Positions 59,162 through 64,000 of a stretch of DNA of 64,000 nt are shown piece after piece; positions within the stretch are counted from its first letter, which is position 1; each line of letters starts with the position of its first letter. Both the position numbers and the translations under genes were made by a program. Location of the stretch: NCBI GenBank assembly GCA_000620545.1, contig KK211150.1, positions 415,423-479,422 on the forward strand, read 5' to 3'. The notes under the pieces are model-generated. The model saw nothing but the letters and a program-made list of their open reading frames with translations. It was not told the origin of the DNA and did not search any database. The DNA is from Intrasporangiaceae bacterium URHB0013 (lineage in GTDB: Bacteria; Actinomycetota; Actinomycetes; Actinomycetales; Dermatophilaceae).

Positions 59162-60391
59162 GTGATCGAGGTGGTCGGCGTGGGTGCGTCCGGGCTGGAG
59201 TCCCTCGGCCCAGACGGCCGCCGGCTGGTCGACGAGGCCGAGGTCGTCGTCGGCGGCGATCGCCATCTCGCCATGCTCGAGTCCCGCCCCGGCCGCCGCC
59301 ACGTGTCGTGGCCGTCACCGCTGCTGCCCGCTCTCGACCGTCTCCTCGACGACGTCGGCACGGAGCGCGTCGTCGTGCTCGCGAGCGGCGACCCGCTCGT
59401 CTCGGGGATCGGGTCGACCCTCGTGCGCCGGCTGGGTGCCGACGCGGTGCGGATCCATCCGGGCGTGTCCTCGGTCGCGCTGGCCCGGGCGCGGATGCGC
59501 TGGGCCGCGGAGGACTCCGACGTCGTGACTCTCGTGGGTCGTGACGTCGACCGGCTGCGCCGGCACCTCGCTCCACGGGCCAGGCTCGTCGTGCTGACGT
59601 CGGGTGACGAGGCCCCGTCGCGGATCGCGTCACTGCTCGTCGAGGAGGGGTATGCCGGCAGCCGCCTCACCGTGCTCGGTGACCTCGGCTCCACGGCGGA
59701 GTCCCGGACCGAGGCGGTGGCCGCAGCGTGGGACGGCCGTCCCACCCCTCGGCTGCACGTCGTCTGCATCGAGTGCGACGCGCATCCGAGCCGTGGTGCA
59801 AGGTCGCTCGCGCCCGGGCTGCCGGACACGGCATACGAGCACGACGGCCAGCTGACCAAGCGTCTCGTGCGAGCCGCCGCGCTGGCCCACCTCGCCCCCT
59901 GCCCGGGCGACGTGCTCTGGGACCTGGGGGCCGGCGCCGGGTCGGTCGGGATCGAGTTCGCGCGGCAGCACCCGCGCAACGAGGTGCATGCCGTCGAGCG
60001 CGACCCGCAGCGGGCCGAGCGGGTGCGGCGCAACGCCCGCGCGCTGGGGGTGCCGGGCCTGCGTGTCGTCGAGGCGTCGTCGGCCGAGGCGGTCGCGTCG
60101 TTGCCGCGTCCGGACGCGGTCTTCGTCGGCGGCGGCGCCACTGCGGCGCTCCTCGACGCATGCTGGGCGGCGCTGGCCCCTGGCGGTCGGCTGGTCGCCC
60201 ACGGCGTCACCGTCGAGACCGAGGTGCTCCTGCACGAGGTCCGCGGCCGGCTCGGCGGGTCGATGACCCGGATCGCCGTCGAGGACCTCGACGCCATCGG
60301 GTCGCTCCACGGCTGGAAGCCCGCGCGATCGATCGTTCAGTGGTCCGTGGAGAAGCCTGTGCCACAAGAGCATTCGGAGGCAGAGCTGTGA
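59162..60391 (+). CDS. cobL: Precorrin-6Y C5,15-methyltransferase (decarboxylating), CbiE-CbiT fusion
   Basis: 409 residues. The N-terminal CbiE domain (IEVVGVGASGLESLG, then VVLASGDPLVSGIGSTL) is a tetrapyrrole methylase, and the C-terminal CbiT half has the SAM motif VLWDLGAGAGSVGIEFAR (near 251-268). The fusion methylates C5 and C15 and decarboxylates the acetate at C12. GTG 59162 is set by the TAGGGT -10 box; the stop overlaps cobM (GTGA). No riboswitch precedes it. Confidence 0.95.
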   Translation: MIEVVGVGASGLESLGPDGRRLVDEAEVVVGGDRHLAMLESRPGRRHVSWPSPLLPALDRLLDDVGTERVVVLASGDPLVSGIGSTLVRRLGADAVRIHPGVSSVALARARMRWAAEDSDVVTLVGRDVDRLRRHLAPRARLVVLTSGDEAPSRIASLLVEEGYAGSRLTVLGDLGSTAESRTEAVAAAWDGRPTPRLHVVCIECDAHPSRGARSLAPGLPDTAYEHDGQLTKRLVRAAALAHLAPCPGDVLWDLGAGAGSVGIEFARQHPRNEVHAVERDPQRAERVRRNARALGVPGLRVVEASSAEAVASLPRPDAVFVGGGATAALLDACWAALAPGGRLVAHGVTVETEVLLHEVRGRLGGSMTRIAVEDLDAIGSLHGWKPARSIVQWSVEKPVPQEHSEAEL

Positions 60392-61170
60392 CCGTCCACT
60401 TCATCGGCGCGGGCCCAGGTGCCGCGGACCTGCTCACGCTCCGAGCCGTGCGGCTCGTCGGTGAGTCGCCGGTGTGCCTCTATGCCGGCACCTACATCGG
60501 GCCCGAGGTCCTCGCGCACTGTCCCGAGGGAGTTGACCTCGTCGACACCCAGCACCTCGACCTCGATGCCATCACCGAACACTGCGTCCGAGCGCACGCG
60601 GCCGGTCGCGACGTGGCCCGGCTGTGCTCGGGTGACCCATCGATCTACTCGGCCATCGCCGAGCAGACCCGTCGCCTCGACCGGGCGGGCGTGCCGTGGG
60701 ACGTGACGCCGGGCGTGCCGGCGTATGCCGCCGCTGCAGCCCTCATCGGCCGTGAGCTCACGGTGCCCGAGGTGGCGCAGTCGGTCGTGCTGACCAGGGC
60801 CCACCGCGACTCGACGCAGATGCCCGAGGCCGAGTCGCTCGCCCACTTCGCGCGGTCACGGGCCACGCTCGTGCTCCACCTCGCGATCCGCCGCACGCGC
60901 GAGCTCATGGCCTCGCTCGTCGGCGACTACGGCGACGACTGCCCGGTGGTCGTCGTCGCCAACGCCGAGCAGCCCGACCAGCTCGTCCTGCGCGGCACCC
61001 TGGCCGACATCGCCGACCAGGTCGAGGCAGCCGGGCTGCGGCAGGCCGCGGTGATCCTCGTCGGTCGAGCACTGGCGGCCCGCGACACCGACGACTTCGT
61101 CGAGTCGCACCTCTACGGCACGCGGATCACCCGAGACACGCCGGGCTGCGCTGTCCCCCATGGCGCGTGA
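60388..61170 (+). CDS. cobM: Precorrin-4 C11-methyltransferase
   Basis: 260 residues with VHFIGAGPGAADLLTLRAVRL at the start, CLYAGTYIGPEVL, the VARLCSGDPSIYSAIAEQ motif (near 77-94) and TPGVPAYAAAAALIGRELTVPE, all typical of CobM/CbiF. Methylates precorrin-4 at C11 using S-adenosylmethionine. GTG 60388 overlaps the cobL stop; a GGAGG site lies 8 bases upstream. It ends just before the second cobalamin riboswitch. Confidence 0.95.
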   Translation: MTVHFIGAGPGAADLLTLRAVRLVGESPVCLYAGTYIGPEVLAHCPEGVDLVDTQHLDLDAITEHCVRAHAAGRDVARLCSGDPSIYSAIAEQTRRLDRAGVPWDVTPGVPAYAAAAALIGRELTVPEVAQSVVLTRAHRDSTQMPEAESLAHFARSRATLVLHLAIRRTRELMASLVGDYGDDCPVVVVANAEQPDQLVLRGTLADIADQVEAAGLRQAAVILVGRALAARDTDDFVESHLYGTRITRDTPGCAVPHGA

Positions 61171-61184
61171 CGACGGCCCTGTGT

Positions 61185-61355
61185 CAGGATGCGCGTGCCG
61201 CAGTGCACGGGAAGTCGGTGTGATTCCGACGTGGTCCTCGCCACTGTGACCAGGGAGCAAGTCCCCACCATTCGCCACTGGTGACCTCGGTTTGACGCCG
61301 GGTCGCTGGGAAGGCTGGGGAGGCGTGACGATCTGGAAGCCAGGAGACCGGCTGC
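61185..61355 (+). ncRNA. Cobalamin riboswitch upstream of cbtBA
   Basis: Core GGGAAGTCGGTGTGATTCC followed by GACGTGGTCCTCGCCACTGTGACC (about 61219-61250), and the B12 box GCCAGGAGACCGGC at 61339-61352. A large variable insert lies between. It ends about 45 bp before the cbtB start ATG 61401. Confidence 0.92.
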
Positions 61356-61400
61356 GGCGTGATCTGTCCACGAGGCATGGAAAGAAAGGGTCAATCTGCC

Positions 61401-61613
61401 ATGGCCACTGCTGCATCGGCGTCCGCCGCCGTCCCGTCCACCACCACGAGCGTCCGCGTCCCCCTCTGGGCGTGGGCCCTGCTCGGCTTCGCGGTGTTCG
61501 CGCTCTACTTCGTCTCGCAGGAGAACGGCGCGCTGCTCAGCTCGCCCGCTGCGCAGATGCTCCACGAGCTGACGCACGACGCGCGTCACGCTCTCGGCGT
61601 CCCCTGCCACTGA
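61401..61613 (+). CDS. cbtB: CbtB, small cobalt-transporter subunit
   Basis: 70 residues with one hydrophobic segment (VPLWAWALLGFAVFALYFVSQ) and a C-terminal His-rich tail (HELTHDARHALGVPCH) that should bind metal, the usual form of CbtB. It works with CbtA, which follows after 1 bp. Both are under a cobalamin riboswitch, a classic arrangement for cobalt uptake. ATG 61401 is chosen because the hydrophobic protein begins there and the upstream codons belong to the riboswitch. Confidence 0.9.
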   Translation: MATAASASAAVPSTTTSVRVPLWAWALLGFAVFALYFVSQENGALLSSPAAQMLHELTHDARHALGVPCH

Positions 61614-61614
61614 G

Positions 61615-62388
61615 GTGGGGACGACCTTCGGCTCCGTGCTTCGGCGCGGGGTCCTGGCCGGCGTGTCCGCAGGTGTCGCGGCCGCCGTCGTCATCTGGCT
61701 CGTCGTCGAGCCCGTCATCCGTCGCGCGCTCGTGGTCGAGGACTCCCGCTCCCTGCACGGCGGCCGTTCCGCGCCGTCCCGCCTGCCCGCCCACGGTGGG
61801 GACGAGCCGCTCGTGTCGCGCGCGGCGCAGGTCGTCGGCGGCGCGGTCACGGCGGTCCTCGTCGGCGTCGCCGTCGGGGTCATCTTCGCGGTCGTCTTCG
61901 CCCGGTGCCGTGGCCGTCTCCCCGGGCGAGGCGACTTCGGCCGCTCGATGGCGCTCGCGGCGGTCGGCTTCGCGGCCGTGAGTCTGCTTCCGGCACTGAA
62001 GATCCCGTCGAACCCGCCCGCAGTGGGCGACCCAGCCACCGTCGGACGACGCACGATGCTGTATGCCGTCGTCCTCCTCCTCGGCGTCGCCATCGCCATC
62101 GTCGTGCCGGTGCTCGACCGGCGGCTCGCGTCACGCGGCACGGTGCCCTCGACGCGGTGGGCCATCGACGTCGCCGTGACAGCTGCGCTCGTCGTGCTCG
62201 TGCTGGTGCTCGTGCCGGGCTCGCCCGACGCGGTGCCGGCCGACGTGCCCGCGTCCCTGCTGTGGGACTTCCGGCTCGCGTCGCTGGCGCAGCTCGCGAC
62301 GATGTGGCTGACCCTCGGCCTCGTCTTCGGACTGCTCATGGAACGGGCCGACGCTCCCCAGCGGGCGCTCGAGCCCGTGGCGGCGTGA
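61615..62388 (+). CDS. cbtA: CbtA, predicted cobalt transporter
   Basis: 257 residues, five or six hydrophobic segments, with the N-terminal LRRGVLAGVSAGVAAAVVIWLVVEP and a SLLPALKIPSNPPAVG loop typical of CbtA. It brings in cobalt for corrin synthesis. GTG 61615 follows the cbtB stop by one base; the stop overlaps the ferredoxin-like gene (GTGA). Function is by family, from riboswitch linkage. Confidence 0.9.
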   Translation: MGTTFGSVLRRGVLAGVSAGVAAAVVIWLVVEPVIRRALVVEDSRSLHGGRSAPSRLPAHGGDEPLVSRAAQVVGGAVTAVLVGVAVGVIFAVVFARCRGRLPGRGDFGRSMALAAVGFAAVSLLPALKIPSNPPAVGDPATVGRRTMLYAVVLLLGVAIAIVVPVLDRRLASRGTVPSTRWAIDVAVTAALVVLVLVLVPGSPDAVPADVPASLLWDFRLASLAQLATMWLTLGLVFGLLMERADAPQRALEPVAA

Positions 62389-62777
62389 CGGCATACGGCC
62401 GCCCTCGCGATCACACCTGCATCGTCCGCGTCTGCCGCGACTGCTGCTGCGGCAGCGAGCGCAAGCACCCCGGGGTCGACCACGACGGCCTGCTCGCCCG
62501 GCTCGAGGTCGGCACCCGGGGTCACGCGCGGGTGCTGCGCAGCGCTTGCCTGCTCGCTTGCGACGAGTCGAACGTGGTGGTCGTGACGCCATCCGCGCCC
62601 GGTCGCCGGGCCGGGGGGCGGCCCGTGTGGTTGCGCGCCGTGCTCGACGACGACACGGTCGACGACGTCAGCGAGTGGGTCGCGCTCGGGGGTCCGGGCG
62701 TCGCGGCCGTGCCTGCGGCGCTGGCCCGGCGCGTCTTCGCTCCGAACGCGCTGTCACTGAGGTGGTCGGCGGTCTGA
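62385..62777 (+). CDS. (2Fe-2S) ferredoxin-like protein of the cobalt operon
   Basis: 130 residues. CIVRVCRDCCCGSERKHPGVDH near 12-33 and later RSACLLACDESNVV provide the Cys set of a thioredoxin-like 2Fe-2S ferredoxin. Such proteins often sit beside CbtA in actinobacteria and may feed electrons to cobalt reduction, though this is inferred from place. GTG 62385 overlaps the cbtA stop. It ends 17 bp from a convergent gene. Confidence 0.82.
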   Translation: MTAYGRPRDHTCIVRVCRDCCCGSERKHPGVDHDGLLARLEVGTRGHARVLRSACLLACDESNVVVVTPSAPGRRAGGRPVWLRAVLDDDTVDDVSEWVALGGPGVAAVPAALARRVFAPNALSLRWSAV

Positions 62778-62794
62778 GGCGGCCACCGTGCTGC

Positions 62795-63247
62795 TCAGAC
62801 GAACGACTCGAGGTCGTCGCGCATGCGACTCAGCTCCGGCTGCTCGCCGTAGAAGCTCACGAGCGCCGCGAGCGCGCGCAGCACGACCGCGCGACCCTCG
62901 TCGTCGATCTGGCCCGTCAGGCGCAGCAACGTGAAGCCGGCTCCCACCACGGTCGTCGCGGCGTCCACCCCGTCCTCGTCGTCGATCTCGGCGATCAGGC
63001 TGTCGACGTCGGCGGGGTCCTCGAACGCGTCGGCGAGGAGGTCGCGGACGGTCGAGCTGGGGCCGAGCTCGTCCGTGCGCGCGGCCCACTCGGCCAGGAG
63101 GTCCGACCCCTCGTCGGTCCCGAAGGGCGCGAACTCGCCGGCAGGGTCGTCGTAGATGGGGCTGGTGAAGTGGTCGGTGAACGCGTCGTCCGCAGGCGCG
63201 TCGATGCCCTCGCGGATGCCGTCGTCCACCGGGTGCTCGTCATCCAT
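62795..63247 (-). CDS. Uncharacterised acidic protein (DUF4259-like?)
   Basis: 150 residues, strongly acidic (many Asp/Glu), with an APFGTDEGSDLLAEWAAR segment that recalls the FxNDxAxDW pattern of DUF4259 proteins and a helical C-terminal half. No enzyme motif. ATG 63247 is chosen over ATG 63259 because CATGCT lies 7 bases before it (possible leaderless -10); neither has a ribosome-binding site. It converges on the ferredoxin-like gene. Confidence 0.72.
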   Translation of the reverse strand: MDDEHPVDDGIREGIDAPADDAFTDHFTSPIYDDPAGEFAPFGTDEGSDLLAEWAARTDELGPSSTVRDLLADAFEDPADVDSLIAEIDDEDGVDAATTVVGAGFTLLRLTGQIDDEGRAVVLRALAALVSFYGEQPELSRMRDDLESFV

Positions 63248-63259
63248 GACATCCAGCAT

Positions 63260-63470
63260 GCCGCGTCAGGCGCCGGCGTGGAGCGACGTGGTCCACCCCG
63301 AGAGCCGGATATGCGCTGTCGCCGGGGCCGTCCCCCCAGCGTGGCCGACGTCCGCGCCATCAGGGAGGTATTAGTACTTTTGTCCCACTTTCGCCTAGTA
63401 CCGGTGATCCGGTTTGCTCGTCCCGTCGCACCACAGGGGTGCGCACGAGCACCCACCAAGGGGCCACCAC
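63260..63470. other. Intergenic region before the last gene
   Basis: 211 bp. Two copies of TAGTAC (63372-63377 and 63396-63401) in an unusually AT-rich stretch (TTAGTACTTTTG) look like a promoter or operator, but no clean -35/-10 pair could be fixed. Confidence 0.35.
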
Positions 63471-64000
63471 ATGCGCAAGACCACCCAGGGACTGCTGCGC
63501 GGGACCGCCATCCTCGCCGCCGGCACGCTCCTCGGCCTGACACTGACCGGCGTCGCCACCGCCAAGGGCGGCGAGCCCGGCGACGACAACACCGCCGGGA
63601 CGACGACAGGCAGCTCCATCGGCAACTACGCCGTCACCATCAACGGGACGACCTACGACCCGGCACCCGGCAAGGACGCCAAGGTCCAGGACCTCAGGGT
63701 CCAGGGTGTGGTGAAGGTGACCGGCGTGCACACCACCTTCACCCTCGACCCGGCGACGCTGGGCGTCTACGACTACACCCTGACTGGGGCGCCCTCACCG
63801 GAGCGGATGGTCACCGGCCCGACGGTGGTCTTCGCGAGCAAGGTCCCCAGCCTCTCCGCCTCCCAGCTCACCAGCCCGGTGCTCGAGCTGCAGGTCCGGG
63901 ACGACACGCTGGTCGCGCTGTTCCGGACCGCTGCCGGCAAGCTCAAGATCCAGGCCAAGGACGCCCCGCAGGGTGGCATCTTCCAGATGGAGCCCGAGTT
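63471..64000 (+). CDS. Secreted protein, 5' part (gene runs off the window)
   Basis: At least 176 residues. A Sec-type signal (MRKTTQGLLRGTAILAAGTL, cleavage near residue 31, LTGVATA) is followed by a Gly/Thr/Asp-rich linker (GEPGDDNTAGTTTGSS) and then a strand-rich domain (YAVTINGTTYDP, VVKVTGVHTTFTLDPATLGVYDYTLTG). It looks like an extracellular or wall-associated domain of no recognised family. ATG 63471 has AAGGGG 8 bases upstream. The stop lies beyond 64000. Confidence 0.85.
   Translation, partial: MRKTTQGLLRGTAILAAGTLLGLTLTGVATAKGGEPGDDNTAGTTTGSSIGNYAVTINGTTYDPAPGKDAKVQDLRVQGVVKVTGVHTTFTLDPATLGVYDYTLTGAPSPERMVTGPTVVFASKVPSLSASQLTSPVLELQVRDDTLVALFRTAAGKLKIQAKDAPQGGIFQMEPE

Noticed and set aside
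63372-63401. TAGTAC direct repeat as a defined promoter
   Set aside because: No -35 at a suitable distance; too short to assign a regulator.
1-64000. tRNA, rRNA, insertion sequences, prophage or CRISPR
   Set aside because: Intergenic gaps are short (at most about 300 bp), and none contains a cloverleaf, transposase frame, att-like duplication or repeat-spacer pattern visible by eye.

Overview
This is a 64 kb stretch of a high-GC (about 70% G+C by eye) Gram-positive chromosome. It is almost certainly from an actinobacterium and probably from the Intrasporangiaceae/Dermatophilaceae side of the Micrococcales; the family placement is inference. The signs are a fused actinobacterial acyl-CoA carboxylase, a BldC-type HTH protein, a LexA-boxed DUF222/HNH (13E12-type) locus, GTGA/ATGA gene overlaps, many GTG starts, and a recurring promoter layout in which a TANNNT -10 box ends 6-8 bases before the start codon (leaderless mRNAs). 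I saw no rRNA, tRNA, insertion sequence, prophage or CRISPR array.

Layout. 1-11.6 kb: tail of an unknown gene, a 1845-aa biotin-dependent carboxylase, an SRPBCC protein, thymidine kinase plus a DinB-like protein, a small P-loop kinase and a 1061-aa secreted repeat protein. 11.7-19.1 kb: a tightly overlapping five-gene operon (SWIM zinc finger, DUF5691, MoxR AAA+ ATPase, DUF5682, VWA protein) that looks like one poorly characterised ATPase machine. 19.1-29.5 kb: a BldC-like regulator, small membrane and secreted proteins, a DUF3800 protein, a Tat-type beta-propeller, an ArsR-like regulator with a divergent MFS exporter, a 1011-aa LuxR/AAA regulator coupled to a 52-aa ORF, and the argO/argP exporter-regulator pair. 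29.6-33.3 kb: a ClC chloride transporter, a multi-pass membrane protein and glutamate decarboxylase, a possible acid-resistance group. 33.3-39.3 kb: rhodanese and cysteine dioxygenase, an EamA transporter, a frameshifted SOS-boxed HNH gene, a PHP phosphatase and a GlxA/FtrA-type regulator.

39.4-48.5 kb is a light/vitamin B12 regulon. Six genes point left (FAD oxidoreductase, DUF1365, cyclopropane-fatty-acid synthase, photolyase, CPBP protease, SDR-TspO fusion). SRPBCC, a B12-binding MerR photoreceptor (LitR/CarH type) and cobK point right. Between the two sets lie three 11-bp direct repeats that fit a CarH operator and cover both divergent promoters.

48.6-63 kb is mostly cobalamin biosynthesis. 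A leftward operon (ChlI-ChlD fusion, cobO, cobB, cobC-like, cobA, cbiB) sits behind one cobalamin riboswitch. cobL and cobM read rightward, and a cobalt-uptake operon (cbtB, cbtA, ferredoxin-like) sits behind a second cobalamin riboswitch. Directly downstream of cbiB is a two-gene candidate RiPP locus: a 58-aa Asp-rich peptide and an MvdC/MvdD-like ATP-grasp ligase, a likely graspetide system. The window ends inside a secreted-protein gene.

The strongest leads are the LitR operator with its TspO-containing regulon, the graspetide locus, the five-gene MoxR/VWA operon, a hairpin leader before cysteine dioxygenase, and the genome-wide-looking excess of the octamer GTATGCCG.
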